64,000 nucleotides of DNA from Mycobacterium sp. DL99 (GTDB taxonomy: Bacteria > Actinomycetota > Actinomycetes > Mycobacteriales > Mycobacteriaceae). A model generated the notes under the pieces. That model was not told where the DNA came from and made no database searches. It saw nothing but the letters and a program-made list of their open reading frames with translations. Each line of letters opens with the position of its first letter. Positions within the stretch are counted from its first letter, which is position 1. Where the stretch lies: positions 4,875,407 through 4,939,406 of the forward strand of contig NZ_SJOM01000007.1 of NCBI RefSeq assembly GCF_004762045.1, given 5' to 3'. A program made the translations under genes and the position numbers. Below are positions 40,190 to 48,817 of this stretch, in pieces.

Positions 40190-41674
40190 ATGACTACCGA
40201 AGCGGTTCAGCAGGAATCCGAGCATCCGTATCTCAGCGGGAACTTCGCGCCGGTGCATGACGAGGTCACCGTCACCGACCTCACGGTTACCGGAACCATT
40301 CCGGACTATCTCGACGGGCGGTATCTGCGCACTGGACCCAACCCACTGCGGGCTCCCGATCCGCGGCACCACCACTGGTTCCTGGGCGACGGCATGGCGC
40401 ACGGGATCCGGCTGCGCGACGGCGCGGCGACCTGGTACCGCAACCGCTGGATCCGGTCGAGCTCGGTGGCGCGCGAGCTCGGCGAGAAGTGGGCCGGCGG
40501 CGCGCATGCGGGCGGATTCGATTTCCCCGCCAACACCAACATCATCGGCCACGCCGGCAAGACCCTGGTACTCACCGAGGCCGGCGTGCGGCCCTACGAA
40601 CTCACCGAGGAACTCGACACCGTTGGCCCGTCCGATTTCTGCGGCACGCTGTTCGGCGGATTCACCGCCCACCCCAAGCACGACCCGAAAACCGGTGAGT
40701 TGCATGCCGTCTCATACAACCCGCTGCGCGGCAACCTGGTGACCTACACGGTCACCGGGGTGGACGGCAAGGTCCGGCGCGCTGTCGACATCGCCTTGCC
40801 TGCGCACACGATGATGCACGACTTCACGCTCACTGAGAAGTACGTGGTGATCTACGACCTGCCGGTGCTGCTGGACCTGACGACCATGGTCAAGAGCGCT
40901 CCGGCGCGGGCCGCGGCGCGACTGTTGACCGGATTCGCCGCCCGGCACGCGGCACCGGACTTCGTATTGCGCGCGGCAATGCGCGGATCGGAACGCGCCG
41001 CACTTCCGACGACCACGATGCCCTACCGGTGGGCACCCGAGCACGGTGCCCGTCTCGGGGTGATGCCGCGCGAGGGTTCGGCCACCGGCATCCGCTGGTT
41101 CGACGTGCCGCCGTGCTACGTGTTCCACGCGCTCAACGGTTACGACCAGACCGGGCCCGACGGCGAGAAGATCGTGCTCGACGTCGTCCGGCACCCGGCG
41201 GTGTTCACCACCGGCGACCGGCTGTTCACCGATTCGATCACGTTGGACCGCTGGACCATTGACCTTCGCACCGGCCGGGTGGCCGAGCAACGACTCGACG
41301 ACGACGCCCAGGAGTTCCCCCGCGTCGACGAGCGCGTCGTGGGGCGGCAGCACAGGTATGGCTACACCGTCAGCCTCCCATCGGAACCGGACGCGGCACC
41401 GGCCGCCATCCTGCGTCACGACCTGCGTGACGGCACGACCGATCGGGTCGACTTCGGTCCGGGGCGCGAACCCGGCGAGTTCGTTTTCGTCCCGTCCGGT
41501 CCGGACGCCGACGAGAACGACGGTGTGGTCATGGGATTCGTCTACAACCGCGCCGAGAACCGCAGCGATCTCGTGCTGCTCGATGCCGCGAGCCTGGCAC
41601 CCGTTGCCACCGTGCATATTCCGGTCCGAGTTCCACACGGCTTCCACGGCAACTGGGTGGCCTCAGACCGTTAG
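40190..41674 (+). CDS. Carotenoid oxygenase (RPE65/CCD family)
   Basis: A 494-aa seven-bladed propeller protein of the carotenoid cleavage family. It starts with the conserved GTIPDYLDGRYLRTGPNP and HHWFLGDGMAHGI. Candidate iron ligands are His in FTAHPKHDP, MMHDFTLTEKYVV, VFHALNGYD and the final PHGFHGNW. The enzymes use Fe(II) and O2 to cleave carotenoids or lignin-type stilbenes; mycobacterial relatives include Rv0654 and Rv0913c. The stop TAG overlaps the -10 of the kinase gene. Confidence 0.9.
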   Translation: MTTEAVQQESEHPYLSGNFAPVHDEVTVTDLTVTGTIPDYLDGRYLRTGPNPLRAPDPRHHHWFLGDGMAHGIRLRDGAATWYRNRWIRSSSVARELGEKWAGGAHAGGFDFPANTNIIGHAGKTLVLTEAGVRPYELTEELDTVGPSDFCGTLFGGFTAHPKHDPKTGELHAVSYNPLRGNLVTYTVTGVDGKVRRAVDIALPAHTMMHDFTLTEKYVVIYDLPVLLDLTTMVKSAPARAAARLLTGFAARHAAPDFVLRAAMRGSERAALPTTTMPYRWAPEHGARLGVMPREGSATGIRWFDVPPCYVFHALNGYDQTGPDGEKIVLDVVRHPAVFTTGDRLFTDSITLDRWTIDLRTGRVAEQRLDDDAQEFPRVDERVVGRQHRYGYTVSLPSEPDAAPAAILRHDLRDGTTDRVDFGPGREPGEFVFVPSGPDADENDGVVMGFVYNRAENRSDLVLLDAASLAPVATVHIPVRVPHGFHGNWVASDR

Positions 41675-41677
41675 CAT
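41672..41677 (+). promoter_or_regulatory. -10 hexamer overlapping the oxygenase stop codon
   Basis: TAGCAT is followed by CGGCAG and then ATG 41684. Its first three bases are the stop codon of the carotenoid oxygenase gene, the same arrangement as at 21808. Confidence 0.5.
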
Positions 41678-41683
41678 CGGCAG

Positions 41684-42898
41684 ATGACCGAAACCGGTCA
41701 ACCCACAACGTCGAGGCCGGCCGTAGGCGAGCCGTCGGACTGGCATTGGATGTGGGAGACCTACGTCTGCGGGCTGTGCATCGCGGCGATCGTCGCGGTC
41801 GTGGTGCTGCGGCACACACTCGGCGGCAACGTACCGGTGGCTTGCGGCGCCCTCACGGCGATGATCGTGATCGTTCTGGTGTTCGGACGCAACGTCATTC
41901 ATGAGGCGGATCCGATCACCGGCCCGGTGCGGGCACGCACCGCGACGTTCGTGGCGGTGATGATCGGCCTGTGGCTGATCGCCCTGCTGGCCGCGGCGCC
42001 GGCCGTCGCGGCGATTCCGGCACTCTTCCCGCTGATCTTCGCCACGCTGCCGCTGGCGGCGGCACTGACGCTGACGTTCGTGGTCACCCTGGCGCCGTTG
42101 GGCCTTGCCGTGGCGATCCACGGGCTGGGGTGGCCGAGTCTGCCCGCGGTGGCCGCGGTGACGCTGGTAGGCGCGGTGGCGGCCCCGATCATCGGCACGA
42201 CGATCATGACGACCACGCGGCAGCGGCAGCAGTTGGCCGACACGGTCGCTGAGTTGGCGGCGAGCCGGGCCCAGCTGGCTCAGCTGTCCCGCGAGGCCGG
42301 GGTTGCCGCGGAGCGGGAGCGGCTGGCCCGGGAAATCCACGACACCCTGGCCCAGGGGTTCACCAGCATCGTGGCGCTGGCTCAGGCCGTGCAGGCCGAG
42401 AGTGAGAGCGATCCGGCCGCCGCCACCCGCCACGTCGAGCTGATCCGCAGCACCGCGCGGGACAACCTGGCCGAGGCCCGCACGATGGTGACCCGGCTGA
42501 CCCCCGCGGCGTTGGAGGAGGGCACCCTGTCCGCCGCGCTGCGCCGTCAGGCCGAGGGGCTCGCCGCCGAGACCGGCATCGCCGTCGACGTACGTATCGA
42601 CGACGACCTGCCGCAGCTGGGCATGGCCACCGATGTGGTGCTGCTGCGCAGCGCGCAGGAAGCGATGGCGAACGTGCGCCGGCATGCCCACGCCAGCAAG
42701 CTCCACGTGCGGCTGCAGAAGGCCGCGGACGGAGTACGACTTTCCTTGTCCGACAACGGCATCGGTCTACAGACCGATCACGTCGACGGGTTCGGCCTGC
42801 GCGGCATGCGGGCCCGGCTGGATCAGGTCGGCGGCACGTTGACGGTTTCCGCGCCGGAGGGCGGCGGGGTGCGGGTCGTCGTGGCGGTGCCGGCATGA
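41684..42898 (+). CDS. Membrane sensor histidine kinase, NarL-partner (HisKA_3) type
   Basis: A 404-aa kinase. Residues 25-180 hold about five membrane helices with almost no extracellular domain, suggesting membrane or intramembrane sensing as in DesK/LiaS. The dimerisation region has ERERLAREIHDTLAQGFTSIVALAQ with the phospho-accepting His. The ATPase domain has AQEAMANVRRHAHAS (N-box), LSDNGIGL (G1) and GFGLRGMRARL (G2). It overlaps the response regulator gene by 4 bp (ATGA). The signal is unknown. Confidence 0.9.
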   Translation: MTETGQPTTSRPAVGEPSDWHWMWETYVCGLCIAAIVAVVVLRHTLGGNVPVACGALTAMIVIVLVFGRNVIHEADPITGPVRARTATFVAVMIGLWLIALLAAAPAVAAIPALFPLIFATLPLAAALTLTFVVTLAPLGLAVAIHGLGWPSLPAVAAVTLVGAVAAPIIGTTIMTTTRQRQQLADTVAELAASRAQLAQLSREAGVAAERERLAREIHDTLAQGFTSIVALAQAVQAESESDPAAATRHVELIRSTARDNLAEARTMVTRLTPAALEEGTLSAALRRQAEGLAAETGIAVDVRIDDDLPQLGMATDVVLLRSAQEAMANVRRHAHASKLHVRLQKAADGVRLSLSDNGIGLQTDHVDGFGLRGMRARLDQVGGTLTVSAPEGGGVRVVVAVPA

Positions 42899-43512
42899 CG
42901 ACGGTTCTGTTGGTCGATGACCACCCCGTGGTCCGTGAAGGGCTGCGCGGCATGATCGACGCCGAGGACGACCTGACCGTGATCGGCGAGGCCGGCTCCG
43001 GGGCCGAGGCGATCAGGCTGGCCCACACGCTGCGGCCCGACGTCATCCTGATGGATCTGCGGATGCCCGGGATCGACGGCGTCACCGCGACCGCGCGAAT
43101 CCTGGCCGACAATCCGTCGACGCACATCGTCGTCGTCACGACCTACGAAAGCGACACCGACATCCTTCGCGCCGTGGAGGCAGGCGCGACCGGCTATCTG
43201 CTCAAGGACGCGTCGCGGGCCGAGTTGGCTCGCGCAGTTCGCGACGCCGCGCGCGGCAAGACGGTGCTCGCCCCGGGCGTCGCCGACCGATTGGTGCATG
43301 CGGTGCGTGCACCGTCGGTGACGCTGTCGGCGCGCGAGGCGGAGGTGCTGGCGCTGGTGGGCACGGGTGCCACCAATGCCGATATCGGCCGCGCCCTGCA
43401 CATCAGCGAGGCCACGGTGAAGACGCACCTGCTGCGCGCGTTCCACAAGCTGGGGGTGTCCGACCGCACGGCGGCGGTCACCACGGCGATGTCGCTCGGG
43501 TTGCTCGACTGA
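42895..43512 (+). CDS. NarL/FixJ-type response regulator
   Basis: A 205-aa two-domain regulator. The receiver has the acidic pair in LLVDDHPVVREG, phospho-acceptor Asp54 in ILMDLRMPGIDG, and the switch Lys in GYLLKDASRAEL. The C-terminal LuxR HTH is LSAREAEVLALVGTGATNADIGRALHISEATVKTHLLR. It is the partner of the preceding kinase. It converges on dapC with an 18-bp gap. Confidence 0.93.
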   Translation: MTTVLLVDDHPVVREGLRGMIDAEDDLTVIGEAGSGAEAIRLAHTLRPDVILMDLRMPGIDGVTATARILADNPSTHIVVVTTYESDTDILRAVEAGATGYLLKDASRAELARAVRDAARGKTVLAPGVADRLVHAVRAPSVTLSAREAEVLALVGTGATNADIGRALHISEATVKTHLLRAFHKLGVSDRTAAVTTAMSLGLLD

Positions 43513-43530
43513 GGTTTCTCTCGCGAGGGT

Positions 43531-44634
43531 TCAGGCGGCCAACCGCTGGACCGCGGCGGCGATGCGCTCGTCGGTCGCAGTCAGCGCGACCCGCACGTAC
43601 TGGGCGCCGGCCGGACCGTAGAACTCGCCCGGCGCAGCGAGGATCCCGCGCTCGGCCAACCACTTCACGGTGTCGCGGCAGGGCTCGCCGCGGGTGGCCC
43701 ACAGGTACAGGCCCGCCTCGGAGTGCTCCACGGTGAATCCGGCCGCCTGCAGGGCGGGCAGCAGAACCGCACGACGATTCGCGTACCGCTCGCGTTGGAC
43801 GGCCTCGTGCTCGTCGTCGTCGAGCGCGGCCACCATCGCGGCCTGCACCGGCGTCGGCACGATCATCCCGGCGTGCTTGCGCACCGCGAGCAGTTCGGCC
43901 ACCACGGCAGGGTCGCCCGCGACGAACCCGGCGCGGTAGCCGGCCAGCGAGGAAGTCTTGGACAGGGAGTGCACGGCCAGCAGCCCGGTGTGGTCACCGT
44001 CGCAGACCGACGGGTGCAGCACGCTGAACGGCTCGGCTTCCCAGCTCAGGCCGAGGTAGCACTCGTCAGAGGCGATCAGCACGCCGCGGTCACGGGCCCA
44101 GGACACCACCTTGCGCAGGTGGTCCACCCCGAGCACGCGGCCGGTGGGGTTGCTGGGTGAGTTCAGGTAGATCAGCGCGGGACGCTGTGGCCCGAGCTGG
44201 GTCAACGAGTCGGCCCGCAGGACCTGCGCCCCGGCGAGCAGGGCGCCCACCTCATAGGTGGGGTAGGCCAGTTCGGGCACGACGACGGTGTCGCCGGGAC
44301 CGATCGCCAACAGCGTCGGCAGCCAGGCGATCAGCTCCTTGGTGCCGATCACCGGCAGGACCGCATCCGGCGCCAGGTCGGTGATGCCGTACCGGCGTCG
44401 CAGCGCCGCTTCGGCGGAGCCACGAAGTGCCGGGGTGCCGGCTGTCGTCGGATAGCCCGGAGCGGAACTGGCGGCGGCCAGCGCATCCCGGATCACCGGC
44501 GCCACCGGATCAACCGGAGTGCCTACCGAAAGGTCGACGATTCCATCGGGGTGAGAACGGGCCAGAGCCGTGACGTCGGCCAGCGTGTCCCATGGGAACT
44601 CTGGCAATACCGCCGAACGACGCTGTCGCACCAC
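43531..44634 (-). CDS. dapC: N-succinyldiaminopimelate aminotransferase
   Basis: A 367-aa fold-type I PLP aminotransferase matching Rv1178. The Schiff-base lysine is in VHSLSKTSSLAGYRAGF, with YLNSPSNPTGRV and ASDECYLGL supplying the PLP pocket. It converts the succinyl-keto acid made by DapD into succinyl-DAP for DapE. The start is one of two adjacent GTG codons at 44634/44631. It follows fdxC after 29 bp, the same order as in M. tuberculosis. Confidence 0.93.
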   Translation of the reverse strand: MVRQRRSAVLPEFPWDTLADVTALARSHPDGIVDLSVGTPVDPVAPVIRDALAAASSAPGYPTTAGTPALRGSAEAALRRRYGITDLAPDAVLPVIGTKELIAWLPTLLAIGPGDTVVVPELAYPTYEVGALLAGAQVLRADSLTQLGPQRPALIYLNSPSNPTGRVLGVDHLRKVVSWARDRGVLIASDECYLGLSWEAEPFSVLHPSVCDGDHTGLLAVHSLSKTSSLAGYRAGFVAGDPAVVAELLAVRKHAGMIVPTPVQAAMVAALDDDEHEAVQRERYANRRAVLLPALQAAGFTVEHSEAGLYLWATRGEPCRDTVKWLAERGILAAPGEFYGPAGAQYVRVALTATDERIAAAVQRLAA

Positions 44635-44663
44635 GTCAGTCTCGAAGCCGGGTTCGACCGTGC

Positions 44664-44987
44664 TCAGTCCTCGGCCTTGGCCGGCAGGTCCTTGATCGCC
44701 TGCGGGTCATTGTCGGTCAGGCCGACCTTGGAGGCACCGCCGGGTGAGCCCAACTCGGAGAAGAAGTCGGCGTTGACCTGCGTGTAGCTGCTCCACTGGT
44801 CCGGGACGTCATCTTCGTAGTAGATGGCCTCGACCGGGCAGACCGGCTCACATGCGCCGCAGTCCACACACTCGTCGGGGTGGATGTACAGCATGCGTGC
44901 ACCCTCGTAGATGCAATCGACAGGGCACTCCTCGATACATGCCTTGTCTTTGACGTCGACGCAGGGTTCGGCAATGACGTACGTCAC
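44664..44987 (-). CDS. fdxC: Seven-iron ferredoxin FdxC
   Basis: A 107-aa ferredoxin matching Rv1177. The first cluster region CVDVKDKACIEECPVDC has Asp and Lys around the [3Fe-4S] cysteines, and CVDCGACEPVCPVEA holds the [4Fe-4S] set. It carries electrons to cytochromes P450 or other oxidoreductases. GTG 44987 is chosen because AGGAGA lies 7 bases upstream and the protein starts TYVIAEPCVD as in the family. Confidence 0.95.
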   Translation of the reverse strand: MTYVIAEPCVDVKDKACIEECPVDCIYEGARMLYIHPDECVDCGACEPVCPVEAIYYEDDVPDQWSSYTQVNADFFSELGSPGGASKVGLTDNDPQAIKDLPAKAED

Positions 44988-45205
44988 TGATGTCTCTCCT
45001 GTCCAGTGGGCTGCTGGGCTCGGTGTTCGGGACTCTGATGAGTCGACGTCACAGTATGCGTTGCCCATACTTGGACGCTCGTCTCAGTGTGCCCTAACTT
45101 CACGCGTCACCATTTAAGGGTGGCTCGTGGTAACAGATACTAAACGTTGCAGATACACCTCGCCTAGTCGCCACCACAATTACTCGGACCCCCGGCAATG
45201 TCATT

Positions 45206-45242
45206 CAACTAGTTGCATAGGACCGACGGTCCCACCTACCCT
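45206..45242 (+). promoter_or_regulatory. fadH promoter with two adjacent palindromes
   Basis: TTGCAT (-35, 45213-45218), an 18-bp spacer and TACCCT (-10, 45237-45242) lie 6 bases before ATG 45249, predicting a leaderless mRNA. CAACTAGTTG (45206-45215) overlaps the -35, and GGACCGACGGTCC (45220-45232) fills the spacer; both are perfect palindromes. Confidence 0.65.
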
Positions 45243-45248
45243 GCCGAC

Positions 45249-47264
45249 ATGGGCTTGGCGTATCCGAACCTTTTGTCACCGCTGGACCTTGGCTTCACCA
45301 CCCTGCGCAACCGGGTGGTGATGGGCTCGATGCACACCGGCCTGGAAGATCGCGCGAGTGATACCGCGAAGCTGGCCGAGTACTTCGCCGAGCGGGCCCG
45401 CGGCGGCGTCGGCCTGATCATCACCGGCGGCTATGCCCCGAACAAAACTGGTTGGCTGCTGCCGTTCGCCTCGCAATTGGTGTCCTCGTCAGAAGCACGG
45501 CGGCATCGCCGGATCACCGGCGCCGTGCACGAGGCCGACGGCAAGATCCTGTTGCAGATCCTGCACGCCGGACGCTATGCCTACCATCCACTTTCGGTGA
45601 GCGCCTCCGCGATCAAGGCCCCCATCAACCCGTTCCGGCCACGCGCGCTGCGCGATATCGAGGGCACCATCGACGATTTCGTCCGCTGCGCGCTGCTGGC
45701 CCGCGAGGCGGGTTATGACGGAGTCGAGATCATGGGCAGCGAGGGCTATCTGCTCAACCAGTTCCTGGCCCCGCGCACCAACAAGCGCACCGACGCGTGG
45801 GGCGGCACCCCGGAGAGACGTCGCCGCTTCCCGGTCGAGATCGTGCGCCGCGTGCGCGAGGCGGTGGGCTCCGATTTCATCATCTGCTACCGGATGTCGA
45901 TGGCCGATTATGTCGAGGACGGTCAGAGCTGGGACGAAATCATCGCATTGGCAACCGAAGTCGAGGCGGCCGGAGCGACGATGGTCAACTCCGGGTTCGG
46001 CTGGCACGAGGCACGGGTGCCCACGATCGTCACCTCGGTGCCCAACAGCGCGTTCGTCGACATCAGTAGCGCGGTGGCCGAGCACATCTCCATCCCGGTG
46101 GTGGCGTCCAATCGGATCAACATGCCGCAGACCGCCGAACAGACTTTGGCCGAGACTCACGTGCGGTTGATCTCGATGGCCCGGCCCTTCCTCAGCGATC
46201 CGGACTGGGTGCTCAAGGCCGCCGAGGAGCGCGTCGATGAGATCAACACCTGCATCGCCTGCAATCAGGCCTGCCTCGATCACGCCTTCGTACACAAGAA
46301 GGTTTCGTGCCTGCTCAACCCGCGGGCCGGGCGGGAAACCTCGCTGGTGCTCAGCCCGACGCGCCGCGCCCGGTCCGTCGCCGTCGTCGGCGCCGGGCCG
46401 GCCGGACTGTCCGCCGCCGTCAGCGCCGCCCAGCGCGGCCACCGGGTGACCCTGTTCGAGGCGGGGTCGGCGATCGGCGGGCAATTCGACCTGGCCAGAA
46501 GGATTCCCGGCAAGGAAGAGTTCAACGAGACCATCCGGTACTACACCACCATGCTCGACAAGCTCGAGGTCGACGTGCGACTGGGGGTCCGGGCCGGGGT
46601 GGACGACCTGTCCGGCTTCGACGACGTGGTCCTGGCCAGCGGGGTGACGCCGCGGCTTCCCGCCATTCCCGGCATCGACCATCCGAAGGTCCTCACCTAC
46701 GCCCAGGCCATCGCCGGTGCGCCGGTGGGCAAGTCGGTGGCGGTGATCGGCGCGGGCGGAATCGGTTTTGACGTCAGTGAATTCCTGACAACCGACGAGT
46801 CGCCGACGTTGAATCTCAAGGAGTGGAAGGCCGAGTGGGGTGCGGCCGATCCCCAGGAAACCCGCGGCGCACTCACCACTGCATTGCCGGCCCCCGCGGT
46901 CCGCGAGGTGTATCTGCTGCAGCGCACCAAGGGCGCACAGGGCCGCAACCTCGGCAAGACCAGTGGCTGGGTTCATCGCGCGTCACTGAAAGCCAAAGGG
47001 GTACAACAGCTTTCCGGGGTGAATTATGAGCTCATCGATGATGAGGGTTTGCACATCAGCTTCGGTACCGAGCGCCGCGACCGACGGGTGCTGCCCGTCG
47101 ACAACGTGGTGATCTGCGCCGGGCAGGAGTCGGTGCGCGATCTTGAGGATGCGTTGCGCACCGCCGGGATCGAGCCCCACATCATCGGGGGCGCCGCTGT
47201 CGCAGCCGAACTCGATGCCAAGCGGGCCATCAAGCAGGGCACGGAGTTGGCTGCTCGCCTGTAG
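45249..47264 (+). CDS. fadH: NADPH-dependent 2,4-dienoyl-CoA reductase FadH
   Basis: A 671-aa iron-sulfur flavoprotein matching Rv1175c. Residues 1-350 are an old-yellow-enzyme-type FMN barrel (ITGGYAPN, LLQILHAGRYA). CIACNQAC plus a fourth Cys 12 residues on (SCLLNPRAG) bind the [4Fe-4S] cluster. The second half is an FAD/NADPH module (VVGAGPAGLSAA, VAVIGAGGIGFD). It reduces dienoyl-CoA intermediates during oxidation of polyunsaturated fatty acids. The PadR-like gene that lies between fadH and fdxC in M. tuberculosis (Rv1176c) is absent here; 261 bp of non-coding DNA remain. Confidence 0.95.
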   Translation: MGLAYPNLLSPLDLGFTTLRNRVVMGSMHTGLEDRASDTAKLAEYFAERARGGVGLIITGGYAPNKTGWLLPFASQLVSSSEARRHRRITGAVHEADGKILLQILHAGRYAYHPLSVSASAIKAPINPFRPRALRDIEGTIDDFVRCALLAREAGYDGVEIMGSEGYLLNQFLAPRTNKRTDAWGGTPERRRRFPVEIVRRVREAVGSDFIICYRMSMADYVEDGQSWDEIIALATEVEAAGATMVNSGFGWHEARVPTIVTSVPNSAFVDISSAVAEHISIPVVASNRINMPQTAEQTLAETHVRLISMARPFLSDPDWVLKAAEERVDEINTCIACNQACLDHAFVHKKVSCLLNPRAGRETSLVLSPTRRARSVAVVGAGPAGLSAAVSAAQRGHRVTLFEAGSAIGGQFDLARRIPGKEEFNETIRYYTTMLDKLEVDVRLGVRAGVDDLSGFDDVVLASGVTPRLPAIPGIDHPKVLTYAQAIAGAPVGKSVAVIGAGGIGFDVSEFLTTDESPTLNLKEWKAEWGAADPQETRGALTTALPAPAVREVYLLQRTKGAQGRNLGKTSGWVHRASLKAKGVQQLSGVNYELIDDEGLHISFGTERRDRRVLPVDNVVICAGQESVRDLEDALRTAGIEPHIIGGAAVAAELDAKRAIKQGTELAARL

Positions 47265-47271
47265 CTCGCCG

Positions 47272-47320
47272 TTGTCGCGCTGGAGTGGCGCAGTTGGCCG
47301 GCGCCACTCCAGCGCGACAA
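47272..47320. terminator. Perfect 19-20-bp hairpin between fadH and the YceI gene
   Basis: TTGTCGCGCTGGAGTGGCG (47272-47290) is the exact reverse complement of 47302-47320; a further C-G pair makes 20 bp with a 9-base loop. It lies between two convergent stops and has T/A-rich ends on both sides, so it should act in both directions. Confidence 0.8.
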
Positions 47321-47329
47321 GGCACGGGA

Positions 47330-47878
47330 TCAGGCCTGCTTGAGGGCTTCGATCTCCAGGGTGACGGTGATCTTGTCGCCGACGACGGTGCCACCGGTCT
47401 CCAGCGGCATGTCGATGTCGATGCCGAAATCCTTGCGGTTCAACACCACCGAGGCCTCGAAGCCCGCGACTGCACCCTGTCCCATACCCGGGTTGACGCC
47501 GTTGTACTCGAGCTTCAGCGAGACCGGCTTGGTCACGCCCTTGAGGGTGAAGTCGCCGTCGACGATGTAGTCGTCGCCGTCGGGACGCACACCGGTCGAG
47601 ACGAAGGTGGCGGTCGGGTGGTTCTCGGCGTCGAAGAAGTCTGCGGACCGCACGTGGGCGTCGCGCTGCTCGTTGCGGGTGTTGATCGAGGTGACGTCGA
47701 TGGTGGCGTTGACCGACGGGGTGCCGTCTTCGGCAACCGTGACGGCGCCGCTGAACGCCTCGAAGCTGCCGCGGACCTTGCTCACCATCAGGTGACGAAC
47801 CGAAAAGTTGATCGACGAATGCACGGGGTCGATGGCCCAGGTGCCTGCGGTCAGGTCGGTGGCTACTGCGACGGTCAT
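47330..47878 (-). CDS. YceI-family lipocalin-like protein
   Basis: A 182-aa protein with the YceI start WAIDPVHSSINFSVRHLMVSKVRGSF and the conserved FFDAENHPTATFVST and FTLKGVTKPVSL. The family forms a calycin barrel that binds polyisoprenoids or amphiphiles. No signal peptide is visible, so it is probably cytosolic. Its promoter carries a GGACC/GGTCC palindrome like that of the convergent fadH. Confidence 0.9.
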   Translation of the reverse strand: MTVAVATDLTAGTWAIDPVHSSINFSVRHLMVSKVRGSFEAFSGAVTVAEDGTPSVNATIDVTSINTRNEQRDAHVRSADFFDAENHPTATFVSTGVRPDGDDYIVDGDFTLKGVTKPVSLKLEYNGVNPGMGQGAVAGFEASVVLNRKDFGIDIDMPLETGGTVVGDKITVTLEIEALKQA

Positions 47879-47924
47879 GGTGTCTCCTTGGTTCGAGAGC
47901 CGGTCGGTCCGGCACCTTCACCAA

Positions 47925-47952
47925 ACACTAACCGGACCGTGGTCCGATTCAA
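47925..47952 (-). promoter_or_regulatory. YceI promoter with palindromic spacer
   Basis: On the minus strand TTGAAT (47952-47947), a 16-bp spacer and TAGTGT (47930-47925). The spacer holds CGGACC-GT-GGTCCG (47933-47946), a 6-bp inverted repeat. Start ATG 47878 is about 40 bases downstream of the expected transcription start. Confidence 0.55.
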
Positions 47953-48055
47953 TTCCCGATTTTCGCGGATTTCTTCTCGATCTTGAGTCCGGCGGCGCAT
48001 CATGCGGTGGTCAGCAATTTGCGTAGTTGTCAATTTGAAGATCGGAACCACTGGT

Positions 48056-48637
48056 ATGCGCCTACTCGCCCTCATCCTGATGTCTGCCGCAGCAACAAGC
48101 TCACTCCTCGCGGCGCCGATCGCCAACGCCTACCCGAATTGCGCAGCGGCCCGAGCCGCCGGCGCCGCTCCCCTCTATGCGGGCCAACCCGGTTACAGCA
48201 CGAAACTGGACCGGGACGGCGACGGCGTCGCGTGCGAGACCGGAGGAGGGTCGGCATCCGGCGGCGGAGGGCTCCCGCTCTACGACGGGAATGGCAGCGG
48301 TCCGGCCGCGACCGGCCCGGCCGCACCGGTTCCGGCCGTCCCCGCCACCACAGCTGGAGGCGGCTACACGACCGTGGTCAGATGGACCGGCGCGAACTGC
48401 ATCGACATCACAGCGCCCTCGGGTCCGGCGGGCACTCTGCTGACCGGCACGCATTGCGGCGGCCAGGCGACGTTGTTCAGTAGCGGGGTCGGCGACCAGA
48501 TGGTGGGTGCGGACCCGATCATCGGCGATGCCGGGAGCCTGGCCTGCGAGATCCTCAGTGGGCGGTTGACAGACTCGGGAATCGCCGGCGACGGGCACGA
48601 CGTAAATTGCCTGACCCGCGCGAGCGCACTGTCGTAG
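48056..48637 (+). CDS. Secreted excalibur-domain protein
   Basis: A 193-aa precursor with a signal peptide (1-24, ending PIANA before YPNC). The mature start YPNCAAARAAGAAPLYAGQP leads into LDRDGDGVACE, the calcium-binding excalibur motif with its two cysteines. A Gly/Pro/Ala linker and a second domain with three more cysteines follow, containing GDGHDVNC, a possible degenerate second motif. ATG 48056 is chosen because it directly precedes the signal peptide. The gene lies just left of the fbiC-tail repeat. Confidence 0.82.
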   Translation: MRLLALILMSAAATSSLLAAPIANAYPNCAAARAAGAAPLYAGQPGYSTKLDRDGDGVACETGGGSASGGGGLPLYDGNGSGPAATGPAAPVPAVPATTAGGGYTTVVRWTGANCIDITAPSGPAGTLLTGTHCGGQATLFSSGVGDQMVGADPIIGDAGSLACEILSGRLTDSGIAGDGHDVNCLTRASALS

Positions 48638-48696
48638 TCCGCGTCCACCGACAGACACGCACGCTCACGGTACAGCGGGATCGCCCGTGGCATTAC

Positions 48697-48765
48697 TCAC
48701 GCAGCGCGGGGCGAGTAATCCGTGGTTCGTTGACGGGCCGGCCGGCCGATACCCTTGGCAATCGC
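48697..48765 (-). pseudogene. Detached 3' end of an fbiC gene (22 codons and stop)
   Basis: Read on the minus strand, this segment encodes a peptide identical at 20 of 22 positions to the FbiC C-terminus, including IGRPARQRTTDYSP and the TGA stop. At DNA level 61 of 69 bases match 54680-54748. Six of eight differences are synonymous. No homology to fbiC is seen upstream of codon 1 of the fragment. It forms one of two direct repeats that flank the 48.8-54.6 kb gene block. Confidence 0.9.
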
Positions 48766-48817
48766 CTCGGCGCATGGCACGTCCGCCGATACGCCAGGCC
48801 CTCCTGCCGACGGGCCG

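Noticed and set aside
48638..48817. A small gene in the interval between the excalibur and cupin genes
   Set aside because: The only protein-like sequence there is the detached fbiC tail, which lacks a start and body.
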